A stretch of DNA of 64,000 bases from Psychrobacter jeotgali (GCF_904846315.1 NZ_CAJHAF010000001.1:62001-126000), one strand, 5' to 3'; positions 18,396 to 26,539 are shown, numbered from the stretch's first letter. Numbers and translations are program-made. The notes: a model not told the origin generated them from the letters alone.

Positions 18396-19535
18396 TTATG
18401 CCGCTCCGACATTGGCAAATAATTCACGGTCTTTGACGATGTCACCGCTCGCTGCTACCCGCTGCTTTTGCGATTCGGCAAAGTCGAGCATACGCTGCAA
18501 AGGCTTTTTGGCGGCATCTGCTAGCTCTGGCGTCATGGTTATTTCGCCAGTTTTATGCAGCAGACACTGCTCGATACCTTGGAGGCCATTCATCGCCATC
18601 CATGGGCAAAAGGCACAACTTTTGCAGCTGGCACTTTCTCCAGCAGTGGGCGCCGCTAAGAAACGTTTATTCGGTGAGCGTTTTTGCATCTCGTGCAAGA
18701 TACCCAAATCGGTGGCAACGATAAAGGTATCAGCGTCCATTTCATAAGTTGATTTGAGCAGCTTACTAGTAGAGCCCACGACATCGGCAAGTGCAACCAC
18801 GCTATCAGGTGATTCAGGATGCACCAACACTTTCGCATCAGGATGCTCGGCTTTTAATTGCTCAAGCTCAGTGGCCTTAAACTCGTTATGTACTAAGCAC
18901 GAGCCTTGCCATAACAGCATATCAGCGCCGGTCTCACGAGCGATATAGTTACCCAAATGACGGTCAGGCCCCCAAATGATAGCTTCACCTTGCTCATGCA
19001 AATGACGAATAATATCGATACCGACGGATGAGGTTACCACCCAATCAGCACGTGCTTTCACCGCAGCGCTAGTATTGGCATAGACTACCACTGTACGCTC
19101 AGGATGAGCATCACAGAATGCGGAGAACTCCTCGGCAGGACAGCCCAAATCAAGCGAGCATTCCGCTTCCAAATCCGGCATCAATACGGTCTTTTCCATA
19201 CTTAATATTTTGGCAGACTCGCCCATAAAGCGTACGCCTGCAACTACTAAAGTTTGGGCGCTATGCGCTTGCCCAAAGCGAGCCATCTCCAGCGAATCAC
19301 CGACACAGCCGCCAGTAGCTAATGCTAAATCTTGGATAAAAGGATCGACATAATAGTGGGCCACCAGCACTGCATTGTGCTCTTTTAATAAGCGTTTTAT
19401 ATTGCTTTCGATAGCGCGGCGCTCAGTACGGCTTAAGTCTTTTGGAATTTTAGCTTTGGCGTGCTCAATATCAAGCGTAGCTACGCTGCTATTATCAGTA
19501 CTCAAGATAGGGGCGTCGTAAGGATAAGTATTCAT
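18396..19535 (-). CDS. nadA: Quinolinate synthase
   Basis: 4Fe-4S enzyme condensing iminoaspartate with dihydroxyacetone phosphate to quinolinate. Of 379 residues, the three likely cluster ligands by family position are C126 (ECSLDLGC), C213 ([10 protein letters not shown]) and C310 in [10 protein letters not shown], a C-x2-C-x2-C element. [12 protein letters not shown] near 60 and VHPESP near 238 are also conserved. CGGAGG-type ribosome binding (cGGAGG, nine bases upstream on the minus strand) supports the ATG at 19535. It heads the nadA-nadB operon, 119 bases from the 33-bp palindrome that probably binds the neighbouring regulator. Confidence 0.96.
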   Translation of the reverse strand: MNTYPYDAPILSTDNSSVATLDIEHAKAKIPKDLSRTERRAIESNIKRLLKEHNAVLVAHYYVDPFIQDLALATGGCVGDSLEMARFGQAHSAQTLVVAGVRFMGESAKILSMEKTVLMPDLEAECSLDLGCPAEEFSAFCDAHPERTVVVYANTSAAVKARADWVVTSSVGIDIIRHLHEQGEAIIWGPDRHLGNYIARETGADMLLWQGSCLVHNEFKATELEQLKAEHPDAKVLVHPESPDSVVALADVVGSTSKLLKSTYEMDADTFIVATDLGILHEMQKRSPNKRFLAAPTAGESASCKSCAFCPWMAMNGLQGIEQCLLHKTGEITMTPELADAAKKPLQRMLDFAESQKQRVAASGDIVKDRELFANVGAA

Positions 19536-19653
19536 GGCGGCAAGCCTCCGTGCAATAGCGATAATGATTATAGAAATAAGTTATAAAAATAAGTGATATA
19601 AATAAGAAGTAGTGAGTAATTCATCTAAAAAATAGGATTTATTAATAAGCTGT

Positions 19654-19686
19654 TTGTAATTATGCTCATTATGAGCATAATTACAA
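19654..19686. promoter_or_regulatory. 33-bp perfect palindrome, operator and probable two-way promoter for nadA and the regulator gene
   Basis: Sixteen bases (TTGTAATTATGCTCAT) and their exact complement flank one central T at 19670. On each strand the palindrome itself reads TTGTAA, 16 bases, CATAAT, a fair sigma-70 promoter. A bound repressor would therefore block both the leftward nadA-nadB and rightward regulator transcripts. The core TTATGCTCAT recurs in front of nadC at 20960-20969, as expected for a shared NAD operator. Operator identity is inferred; the palindrome is exact in the sequence. Confidence 0.8.
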
Positions 19687-19861
19687 GTGGTTTTTCTATA
19701 TTTTTATAAGTTTAATAAAATTATCTAACTGATTTAACAAAATTAGCACGGCCAAGTTGCATCCAGTAGCCACGATAGAACACAATCCACGCTATACTAA
19801 AGGCTATTAATTGAGCCTTATTATCAATAATTTATAATCAATAAAGGGTAATTATAAAAGG

Positions 19862-20902
19862 ATGACTTTATCTTATTCACATGCGCACCAGCAGGGCAGT
19901 GGCACGACTGAGGTGGTCGCGGTACTTGTCGCTATTACCAATCATACGGCGCGCGTGCTAACCGTTGATCAGGGTAAGCTATTGCCGAACGGACCTTTGA
20001 TGCCGCTTCACCGCTCCCTGCAAGCGGGCGTGCGCCAATGGGTGGAGGAGCAAACCGAGCAGCCACTCGGCTACATTGAGCAGTTATATACTTTTGTCGA
20101 TACCAATAGGCGTAACGTTGATGGTCATGCTCTAGTCTATGTCAGTTATTTGGGGCTGGTACAAGAAGAGCAAACCCAGGAATTGCCTAGCAAAGCCTTA
20201 TGGCGAGATTGGTATGATTATTTTCCGTGGGAGAATCATCTACAGGGCATGCCGAGTATAATTACTGACTTTATCCTTCCGGCTTTGTTTGACTGGGCAG
20301 CTGCAGCGCCAGATGAGATCACTCAGCAACGCCGCCGTCAGCGCATTGGTTTGTGCTGGGGAATAAACGGAGACGGTCCTGGTAACAGCACTCAAAGCAC
20401 ATCGAAAAATTACACCGATAGTAATGATGATAAAAACCAGCATGGTGGCTGGCTGCCAGAGCACGTGCTGCTACGTTATGAAATGCTTTATGAAGCAGGA
20501 CTTATTCCGGAGGCGCCTAGTTATTCGCCTAGCAGTCAGGCTAGTAAGCTCCCTGCCGATTGGTCACAGATTATAGGCATGCCCATGTATTATGATCATC
20601 GCCGAGTGATAGCGACCGCAATCTCAAGACTGCGAGCGAAGATAGAGTATCGTCCGCTTATATTTGGCCTAATGCCTGATACTTTTACTTTGTCGCAGTT
20701 ACAGCAAAGCGTGGAAGCGCTCTCAGGAGTGCGCTTGCATAAACAAAACTTTCGAAGATTGCTGGACTCGCAAAACTTGGTGATGGCAACAGGAGAGAGT
20801 AGTAGTGCTCAGCGTGGTCGCCCAGCCAAGCTCTACCGTTTCTGTCATGATATTGAGCTACAAAGCCTACTGATGGATAGTAAGCTACCTAAACGCAAAT
20901 AG
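19862..20902 (+). CDS. NUDIX-like/winged-helix repressor of NAD synthesis (NadQ/NrtR type)
   Basis: Probable transcriptional repressor that senses an NAD-related metabolite through a NUDIX-derived domain. Residues about 18-150 have the NUDIX-like fold pattern (VVAVLVAITNHTARVLTV; GVRQWVEEQTEQPLGYIEQL; YVSYLGLVQEE) but lack a full NUDIX box (Gx5Ex7REUxEExGU), so it is probably not a hydrolase. Residues about 240-340 look like a winged helix (TLSQLQQSVEALSG; QNFRRLLDSQ; RGRPAKLYRF). It lies between nadA-nadB and nadC and near matching palindromes. Whether it is the NadQ or NrtR subfamily cannot be settled by eye. The 346-residue size is larger than many NrtR proteins. Confidence 0.82.
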   Translation: MTLSYSHAHQQGSGTTEVVAVLVAITNHTARVLTVDQGKLLPNGPLMPLHRSLQAGVRQWVEEQTEQPLGYIEQLYTFVDTNRRNVDGHALVYVSYLGLVQEEQTQELPSKALWRDWYDYFPWENHLQGMPSIITDFILPALFDWAAAAPDEITQQRRRQRIGLCWGINGDGPGNSTQSTSKNYTDSNDDKNQHGGWLPEHVLLRYEMLYEAGLIPEAPSYSPSSQASKLPADWSQIIGMPMYYDHRRVIATAISRLRAKIEYRPLIFGLMPDTFTLSQLQQSVEALSGVRLHKQNFRRLLDSQNLVMATGESSSAQRGRPAKLYRFCHDIELQSLLMDSKLPKRK

Positions 20903-20956
20903 GTTTTATTGACGCAAACCTTCATCTTATCTTGTCAGCTTGGACACATTACGCTA

Positions 20957-20998
20957 TATTTATGCTCATTTTGAGTTTAATTCAGTTAGATTTACTAT
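20957..20998 (+). promoter_or_regulatory. nadC promoter with overlapping NAD operator
   Basis: TTATGCTCAT, T, TTGAGTTTAA (20960-20980) is an imperfect copy of the palindrome in front of nadA, sharing the whole left core and most of the right arm. TTGAGT (20971-20976), a 16-base spacer and TACTAT (20993-20998) form a plausible promoter, so the operator covers the -35 box. nadC starts 39 bases after the -10 box. Confidence 0.65.
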
Positions 20999-21036
20999 CA
21001 TAGATTATTTACCATTATTAATAAGGGTCAGAATAA

Positions 21037-21897
21037 ATGAGCGTCCACATAGAGCCAGCGATAGATGAAGTGTTACTAAAACCTTTGGTGCAAGCAGCAT
21101 TGGTAGAGGATTTGGGCAGGCGGGGCGATGTGACTTCGCAAGCCACCATTCCCGCCGATAAGCAAGCGCAGTTACAGATTAGAGCGCGGCAAGCTGGGGT
21201 GATTTGCGGGATGGACCTAGCGCACTTATCATTTGCTCTGATTGATAAACAGATTGAGTTTAGCGCCCAAGTGCATGATGGCGAATATGTCGAAGCTAAT
21301 ACCGTATTAGCAACGGTCAGCGGTAATGCGCGTCATTTATTAACGGGCGAGCGTACGGCGCTGAATTTTATGACCCATCTAAGCGGTATTGCCACCGCCA
21401 CTCGGCAGATTGTCGATAGTGTCGCTGATTACCCAGCGCAGATTACTTGTACCCGTAAGACCATTCCGGGCTTACGTATCGTGCAAAAGTATGCAGTACG
21501 CTGCGGCGGTGGACGCAATCACCGTTTGGGACTCGACGATGCTATTTTAATCAAAGACAATCATATCGCTATCGCAGGTGACATCAAAACCGCTATTAAG
21601 CAAGCACAAGATTTTGCTGGGCATCTGATTCCTATCGAAGTTGAGGTTGATACCCTAGAGCAGTTGCAGCAAGCGCTAGACGCTGGCGCAAACTTGGTAC
21701 TGCTGGACAATATGACGCCTGAAACGTTAAAACAGGCGGTAGCACTATGCAAAGGGCGAGCAAAAACCGAGGCTTCTGGCGGCATTACGCCTGAAACCGT
21801 AACAGCCGTTGCAGAGGCTGGCGTGGACTTTATTGCCATGGGTTATCTGACCCATAGCACCACCGCGCTCGATATTGGCCTTGATTTTAGTGCTTAG
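21037..21897 (+). CDS. nadC: Nicotinate-nucleotide pyrophosphorylase (carboxylating)
   Basis: Quinolinate phosphoribosyltransferase: quinolinate plus PRPP gives nicotinate mononucleotide, the third de novo NAD step. At 286 residues, normal length. Motifs: VEDLGRRGDVTSQA near residue 19, GERTALNFMTHLSGIAT near 103, TRKTIPGLR near 139, the Arg/Lys-rich VRCGGGRNHRLGLDDAILIKDNH segment near 154 (broken here by turns), VEVDTLEQL near 201 and LLDNMTP near 219. AAGGGT about 10 bases upstream supports the ATG. It is a separate transcript from the regulator, with its own operator-bearing promoter. Confidence 0.96.
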   Translation: MSVHIEPAIDEVLLKPLVQAALVEDLGRRGDVTSQATIPADKQAQLQIRARQAGVICGMDLAHLSFALIDKQIEFSAQVHDGEYVEANTVLATVSGNARHLLTGERTALNFMTHLSGIATATRQIVDSVADYPAQITCTRKTIPGLRIVQKYAVRCGGGRNHRLGLDDAILIKDNHIAIAGDIKTAIKQAQDFAGHLIPIEVEVDTLEQLQQALDAGANLVLLDNMTPETLKQAVALCKGRAKTEASGGITPETVTAVAEAGVDFIAMGYLTHSTTALDIGLDFSA

Positions 21898-22039
21898 CGT
21901 TGCAGAGGTTTTTTGATTAGAATTTAGAAACAATTTGTATATAGTAACGTTTTAAGAGGACTAAATAGTATTTTATTAATGGGTGTTTTTATAAGATAAA
22001 ATCAATCGAAGTTAATGATTTTATTAGCTTATCTACCTA

Positions 22040-22116
22040 TGGTACAATGCCGCTGTCATCGCCTATTGGGATGCCTACTGGGCCATCGTCGCACTCGCAC
22101 GATGGCCTTATTTTTT
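22040..22116 (+). ncRNA. Candidate small RNA (or nadC 3' product)
   Basis: An extended -10 box (TG at 22040, then TACAAT at 22043-22048) is followed about 35 bases later by a strong terminator. The predicted transcript, about 60 nt from near 22055, contains a repeated motif (GCCTATTGGG at 22071-22080 region start and GCCTACTGGG shortly after) and no ORF. The same TATGGTACAAT string occurs upstream of lysO. The -35 region is weak. An alternative is that this is only the distal terminator of nadC, 184 bases after its stop. Confidence 0.35.
22081..22116 (+). terminator. Strong Rho-independent terminator
   Basis: GGCCATCGT at 22081-22089 pairs perfectly with 22099-22107 around a nine-base loop, followed by TTATTTTTT at 22108-22116. 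It ends either the nadC transcript or the candidate small RNA that starts just upstream, and separates both from the 146-bp repeat and MarC. Confidence 0.85.
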
Positions 22117-22131
22117 GCTAGATGTTGATGA

Positions 22132-22277
22132 TATAGTTAGGTCAATATAAAAAATATACAGCTAGACTGGGACGAATTCTTTGCAGCCTCTGTCAGCGTA
22201 GACACAGCACGCCAGTGAAATTTGTTCCAGTCTGGCGCTATAGTTTAGTGTACCTATTGAATTTAGTATCAACTATA
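22132..22277. repeat. 146-bp dispersed repeat, copy 1 (MITE-like)
   Basis: This block is about 90% identical to 24810-24955 over the same 146 bases. It begins TATAGTT and ends AACTATA, giving short terminal inverted repeats bounded by TA. Inside, AGACTGGGACGAA (about 22164) pairs imperfectly with TTTGTTCCAGTCT (about 22220), so it can fold into a long hairpin. It has no coding capacity. The block sits between nadC and the MarC gene and ends 16 bases before MarC's GTG, so it may carry that gene's leader. Confidence 0.75.
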
Positions 22278-22293
22278 AACAAGCGAGCGCTCA

Positions 22294-22935
22294 GTGAATA
22301 CTGAAATTATTAAAATTATTTTAGCCTTTGTGGTATTGATCAATCCATTTAGTGCTTTGACGCTGTTCTTAGATTTAACCCGTGGCTACTCGATGATTAA
22401 TCGGCGCAAAGTGGCACGAGTGTCCTGTTTAACTATCTTTATCACCATCACCTTTTTTACCATAGCGGGGGAGACCTTACTAAAGGCTTTAGGTATCTCT
22501 ATCGGCTCGTTCCAGTTGGCAGGGGGCATACTAGTGTTCTTAATCGCCCTTAATATGATGAATGGTGAGGGCAACCCGGTCAAACCGGATCAAGAAAACT
22601 TTGATGTCGAATACGATAAATTTGCGCCGCCAAGTACTGCCTCAGCGGTAGTGCCACTAGCTATTCCGATGATGATTGGCCCTGGTGGTATTTCCACGGT
22701 CATCATCTATTCCTCACAAGTATCAGGAATCTTGCAGGTATCAGCGGTGATTATTGCCGGCTTGCTTATTAGTTTGTTCTGCTATTTAGCGCTGATTTCT
22801 GCAGGACGTATCAGCCGTATACTGGGCGATACCGGACTTAACATCATGAGCCGGATCATGGGTATGCTGCTGGCTGCGGTGTCGATTGAGATTATCGTCA
22901 ATGCTTTACGGACTCTTTTTCCTAATTTAATGTAA
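22294..22935 (+). CDS. MarC-family integral membrane protein
   Basis: Six-helix inner-membrane protein of the MarC/UPF0056 family, whose transport role is unsettled; E. coli MarC was wrongly linked to antibiotic resistance. The 213 residues show helix-rich sequence with family signatures FVVLINPFSALTLFLDLT at about 12-29, LAGGILVFLIALNMMNG near 75 and VVPLAIPMMIGPGGISTVI near 118. The start is GTG at 22294, with AGCGAGCG upstream but no strong Shine-Dalgarno. The 146-bp repeat abuts its 5' side and a terminator follows at 23106. Confidence 0.9.
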   Translation: MNTEIIKIILAFVVLINPFSALTLFLDLTRGYSMINRRKVARVSCLTIFITITFFTIAGETLLKALGISIGSFQLAGGILVFLIALNMMNGEGNPVKPDQENFDVEYDKFAPPSTASAVVPLAIPMMIGPGGISTVIIYSSQVSGILQVSAVIIAGLLISLFCYLALISAGRISRILGDTGLNIMSRIMGMLLAAVSIEIIVNALRTLFPNLM

Positions 22936-23105
22936 GTCGCCCAACTTCGTAGTCACAGATGTAACAATTTTATACTTGTGACTTTTTACGCTCTGTAATC
23001 CTGTTACTCACGCAGCAACTTTCCCCATAGCCCTAAATCAAAGGGCTACCTCCTATTTATAGATATTTCATTCTAAAACTTTTAAAGTTAAAATATTTTA
23101 TTATT

Positions 23106-23138
23106 AATGGACTTTTGTTTATTAAAGAGTCCATTTTT
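23106..23138 (+). terminator. Probable terminator after the MarC gene
   Basis: AATGGACT at 23106-23113 pairs with AGTCCATT at 23128-23135 around a 14-base AT-rich loop, continuing into TTTT. It is 170 bases after the MarC stop. The 315-base MarC-to-tmm gap otherwise holds only the tmm promoter region. Confidence 0.6.
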
Positions 23139-23170
23139 CTGCTAGTTGCACTCATATTCTTACAGATCAA

Positions 23171-23197
23171 TTGCTAATAGTGTCCTCAGTTTATAAT
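23171..23197 (+). promoter_or_regulatory. Possible promoter of the flavin monooxygenase gene
   Basis: TTGCTA at 23171-23176, a 15-base spacer and a perfect TATAAT at 23192-23197. The spacer is two bases short of ideal. A second -10-like TTATAG lies near 23213. The gene starts 53 bases after the TATAAT box. Confidence 0.4.
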
Positions 23198-23250
23198 ATC
23201 CATAATAATATGTTATAGTTGAGCTCCACTAATTTTAGCAGGAGTGTACT

Positions 23251-24633
23251 TTGAGTAAGACAAGAATTGCTATTTTAGGCGCAGGTCCTAGCGGTCTGGC
23301 GCAATTACGTGCTTTTGAAGCAGCTCGTTTAGCCGGTGCTAAAAATTTGCCTGAAATAGTTTGTTATGAGAAACAAAATGCAATCGGCGGTATGTGGAAT
23401 TATAGCTGGCGTACCGGTTTAGATAGAAACGGTGAGCCGGTTCATGGCAGTATGTACCGCTATCTATGGTCGAATGGTCCCAAAGAGTGTTTAGAGTTTG
23501 CTGACTATTCTTTTGAAGAGCATTTTGGTCAACCTATCCCGTCATATCCCCCACGTGAAGTGTTAAAAGACTACATCATGGGTCGTATTGATAAACAAGA
23601 TATTCATAAATACATCCGTTTTGAATGTCCTGTACGCTGGGTATCTTATGATGATGAGACCGAAAAGTTTACGGTTACAGTCATGAATCATAAAACGGAT
23701 GAACAAGAAGTTGAAGAGTTTGATTACGTCGTAGTTGCGACTGGTCATTTCTCCACCCCCAATATGCCTTATTTTGAAGGCTTAGAAGAGTTCCCGGGTC
23801 GTATCATGCACGCTCACGACTTCCGTGATGCTCTAGAATTTAAAGACAAAGATATTTTATTAGTAGGCAGTAGTTATTCAGCCGAAGATATCGGTACCCA
23901 GTGCTATAAGTATGGTACCAACTCAGTAACGATCAGCTATCGTAGCAAAGCGTTGGGTTATGACTGGCCAGAAGGTATTAAAGAAGTGCCTCTAGTCACT
24001 CATTTTGAAGAAGACGTGGCCCACTTTGCTGATGGTACCAGTCAGAGCTTCGATGCGGTTATCATGTGTACCGGTTATTTGTTCCATTTCCCGTTCCTGC
24101 CTGATGAGCTACGTTTGCAAACGCACAACTGTCTATATCCAGCGAACCTATATAAAGGTATCTTTTGGCAGCCTAACCCTAAGCTTATCTACTTAGGTAT
24201 GCAGGATCAGTATTTCACCTTTAATATGTTCGATGCGCAAGCTTGGTATGCCCGCGACGTGATCATGGGTGATATTGAAATGCCTGACCTTGAGACTCGT
24301 CAGCAGGATGAGGAAAAATGGTTAGCGACTTATGCCAAGACCGTAACGGTCAGTGATTCTATCGACTTTCAGGCGGCATATATTCGTGATCTGACCAATC
24401 CTACTGACTATCCTGAGTTCGCAGTAGAGCAGCAAGCTGAGCTGTTAAAAGAATGGCAAGAGCATAAGAAAGAAGGCATCATGACTTTCAGAGAAAAGTC
24501 TTATCGCTCTACCTTAACGGGCACATTAGCGCCTGAGCTACCAATGCCTTGGCTTGATGTGCTAGATGATTCATTAGAGCACTTTTTGAACTTGTCATTT
24601 GAGAAGCCTAAAAAGGCCAAAAAGGCATCTTAA
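23251..24633 (+). CDS. tmm: Flavin-containing monooxygenase, trimethylamine monooxygenase-like
   Basis: Probably oxidises trimethylamine to trimethylamine N-oxide with FAD, NADPH and O2. The 460 residues match the bacterial Tmm pattern as I know it. FAD motif GAGPSGLAQLRAF is at about 10-22, YEKQNAIGGMWNYSWRTGLD near 40 and GSMYRYLWSNGPKECLEFAD near 66. The FMO-type ATGHFSTPNMP is near 167, NADPH motif VGSSYSAEDIGTQCYKYG near 209, and YLGMQDQYFTFNMFDAQAWY near 315. The start is TTG at 23251, fixed by AGGAG nine bases upstream; no nearer ATG keeps the FAD motif. It has its own promoter and a strong terminator. No TMA transporter is adjacent. Other amines or indole cannot be excluded as substrate. 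Confidence 0.85.
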   Translation: MSKTRIAILGAGPSGLAQLRAFEAARLAGAKNLPEIVCYEKQNAIGGMWNYSWRTGLDRNGEPVHGSMYRYLWSNGPKECLEFADYSFEEHFGQPIPSYPPREVLKDYIMGRIDKQDIHKYIRFECPVRWVSYDDETEKFTVTVMNHKTDEQEVEEFDYVVVATGHFSTPNMPYFEGLEEFPGRIMHAHDFRDALEFKDKDILLVGSSYSAEDIGTQCYKYGTNSVTISYRSKALGYDWPEGIKEVPLVTHFEEDVAHFADGTSQSFDAVIMCTGYLFHFPFLPDELRLQTHNCLYPANLYKGIFWQPNPKLIYLGMQDQYFTFNMFDAQAWYARDVIMGDIEMPDLETRQQDEEKWLATYAKTVTVSDSIDFQAAYIRDLTNPTDYPEFAVEQQAELLKEWQEHKKEGIMTFREKSYRSTLTGTLAPELPMPWLDVLDDSLEHFLNLSFEKPKKAKKAS

Positions 24634-24689
24634 GATAGTTAGTAGTTTGATAGATTTATTGTCAATAACCTAGCATAAATATAGATGCT

Positions 24690-24728
24690 AAAAGCCAAAC
24701 ATACCGCAGAGGTGTGTTTGGCTTTTTT
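24690..24728 (+). terminator. Strong Rho-independent terminator of tmm
   Basis: A 16-bp stem with one G-T pair (24690-24705 with 24711-24726; core AAAAGCCAAACA/TGTTTGGCTTTT) closes the five-base loop GCAGA and runs into six Ts at 24723-24728. It lies 57 bases after tmm. Confidence 0.9.
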
Positions 24729-24809
24729 ATTGTCAAATATTTAGTCAGATTAATGGTTGATTCTTAGCTTAACAAGCTTGATAAAGTTAATCGTATTTTT
24801 TGGGTTTGC

Positions 24810-24955
24810 TATAGTCAGGTCAATATAAAAAAGATACAGCTAGACTGGGACGAATTTTGCGCAGCCTCTGTCAGCGTAGACACAGCACGCAAGTGAAATT
24901 TGTTCCAGTCTAGCGCTATAGTTTAGTGTATTTATTTAATTTGGCATCAACTATA
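24810..24955. repeat. 146-bp dispersed repeat, copy 2 (MITE-like)
   Basis: Same length and orientation as 22132-22277 with scattered substitutions only. Ends TATAGTC and AACTATA; the inner inverted arms AGACTGGGACGAATT and AAATTTGTTCCAGTCT are present. Its right end touches the stop codon of the minus-strand ArgO/LysE gene (24956-24958) exactly. Insertion there may have set the gene's present end, or supplied a transcript 3' structure. Confidence 0.75.
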
Positions 24956-25558
24956 TTAACTCGAATATAAATGCCAAGCCAAATAAAGCATCAATAGTCC
25001 AACCAAAGCGTCAAGTATATTCCAAGCTTTGGGTTTGCTGAATAATGGCTGCAATAAACGTGCTCCATAACCTAAGGCAAAAAAGAAAAAGAACGAGGCA
25101 CTAACTGCGCCGCTGGCAAAGGTTAATTTACTACTGGCTCCGGTTGAAACCATACCGACTAATACCAATGTATCTAAGTAGACATGGGGATTCAGCCACG
25201 TAAAACCGAAGCATAATAATAATGACTTTTTTAAGCTGGTAACGACTTGTCCCTCAGCGCTCAAAGCATGCGATAGGCGTAAGCTAGCATATAAGCTTTG
25301 TAAGCCATAGCCTACTAAAAACACCGTACCCGCTAACTTGGCAATCTCTACCACTTGCGGATAACGCGCCGTTACCGCCCCAAATCCGGCAACCCCGGCG
25401 GAGATGAGCAGGGCATCACTAACGGCGCAAAATAGGCAAATATAAAAGATATGCTCGCGCTTGATACCTTGTTTTAGCACAAAGGCATTTTGCGAGCCGA
25501 TAGCAATGATCAATGACAGTCCGAGCAAAAAACCTGAAATATAATCGGGGGCATTCAT
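24956..25558 (-). CDS. LysE/ArgO-family amino-acid exporter
   Basis: Inner-membrane exporter of basic amino acids (arginine or lysine). The 200 residues are six hydrophobic helices of LysE type. IAIGSQNAFVLKQGI at about 19-33 is the family's conserved GSQNAFVL motif. FCAVSDALLISAGVAG is near 43 and FTWLNPHVYLDTLVLVG near 117-133, where LNPHVYLD is typical of ArgO and LysE. The stop codon is directly beside the 146-bp repeat. No LysR-type ArgP gene is adjacent. Whether arginine or lysine is the main substrate is not visible. Confidence 0.88.
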   Translation of the reverse strand: MNAPDYISGFLLGLSLIIAIGSQNAFVLKQGIKREHIFYICLFCAVSDALLISAGVAGFGAVTARYPQVVEIAKLAGTVFLVGYGLQSLYASLRLSHALSAEGQVVTSLKKSLLLCFGFTWLNPHVYLDTLVLVGMVSTGASSKLTFASGAVSASFFFFFALGYGARLLQPLFSKPKAWNILDALVGLLMLYLAWHLYSS

Positions 25559-25706
25559 AATATTAAGCTCGAGTTTTGAGAGAGAATCATTGACGTTTGC
25601 TTACTGGCAGAGTCGAAAAAAACTGTTAAGATACGTTATCAACTCAGCATAAGCAATATAAAATTGAGCATGTAAAAACTAATATAAGTAAGGAGCAGCG
25701 TAGGTC

Positions 25707-26504
25707 ATGGTCATAAGTTTGACAAGAATGCTACAGTCATTTGGGCAAGCACAGGATGACCTGCCGACGACGGCTGCCAATAATATTCAGCAAGCCGCCG
25801 CTAATAACACAAAGAGTAGTGAGCATAACCCCGTGCCAGCCAATGCTAAAGGCATTAAAGGTGCTGAAGGTATTAAGAACGCTGAAGGCATTAATAGCGC
25901 TGAAGGCTCTACGCTAACTGCGCCCGAGCGAGTGGAGCGTATCTGTGACGCTTTAGCTCAAGTGAGTGATACCCGCTCACCAACGCCGTTGACCGATCGT
26001 TACTTGGCTAACAAGGTAAATTGGCGTTCGCCCAATCGCCCTCCTTTTGACCCTGATACTTTATGGTATCTCAAACATGGACGCGCTCCAATTATGACTG
26101 AACTTGTCGATGTGGTCGATGAAGCCACTCTAAATGCAATGCCGATTGAGGCTGTGGCGATTCTAGACCGAATCAACGGTAAGCTCAAACGCTATCGTGA
26201 CTGGAGTCAAGAGCTTAATGAGCAGCAACAACAGCAGCACAATGAGCGGCAGTTCGTTATTGATAAGCTAGTAACCGAGAGTATTCCAGAAGCGCTCTAT
26301 CATTATGAGCAGCTGCTACGTTTCAGTCCGCATCGAACTAAAAGCAGTACCGTTCAAGGTAATATGACCGCCGGCGATATGCTCACTGATCTGTTTTTGG
26401 AGATAGATTACGAGCTCGACGAATTACTCGATGAGCTGCATCAAACGGTGTTAAATCGTCTGGCCTCCACTCATCGTTATGTCAAAAGCCGTACCAAAAA
26501 TTAA
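25707..26504 (+). CDS. Hypothetical protein, first of three related genes
   Basis: Not recognised. Of 265 residues, the first 70 are Asn/Ala/Gln-rich and probably disordered, with a three-unit GI(K/N)xAE repeat at about 49-67. The C-terminal 130 residues are related to the next two genes. They show a helix AVAILDRINGKLKRYRDW near 154, KLVTESIPEALYHYEQLL near 188, then LFLEIDYELDELLDELH near 230, and HRYVKSR at the end. It contains no membrane segment, unlike its two neighbours. AAGGAG lies upstream (about 25690). It is the first gene of an operon with gaps of 35 and 43 bases. Confidence 0.75.
   Translation: MVISLTRMLQSFGQAQDDLPTTAANNIQQAAANNTKSSEHNPVPANAKGIKGAEGIKNAEGINSAEGSTLTAPERVERICDALAQVSDTRSPTPLTDRYLANKVNWRSPNRPPFDPDTLWYLKHGRAPIMTELVDVVDEATLNAMPIEAVAILDRINGKLKRYRDWSQELNEQQQQQHNERQFVIDKLVTESIPEALYHYEQLLRFSPHRTKSSTVQGNMTAGDMLTDLFLEIDYELDELLDELHQTVLNRLASTHRYVKSRTKN
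25851..25907 (+). repeat. In-frame 18-bp tandem repeat, three units
   Basis: Three 18-bp units start at 25851, 25869 and 25887 (GGCATTAAAGGTGCTGAA type), encoding GIKGAE, GIKNAE and GINSAE. They vary at third and some other positions, so the array is not brand new. Such arrays can change length by slippage without breaking the frame. Confidence 0.8.
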
Positions 26505-26539
26505 CTTCATTAAATTAATTTTATAACAAGGATAACCTA

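Noticed and set aside
25851..25907. CRISPR-like array
   Set aside because: Contiguous in-frame 18-bp codon repeat without spacers; not a CRISPR.
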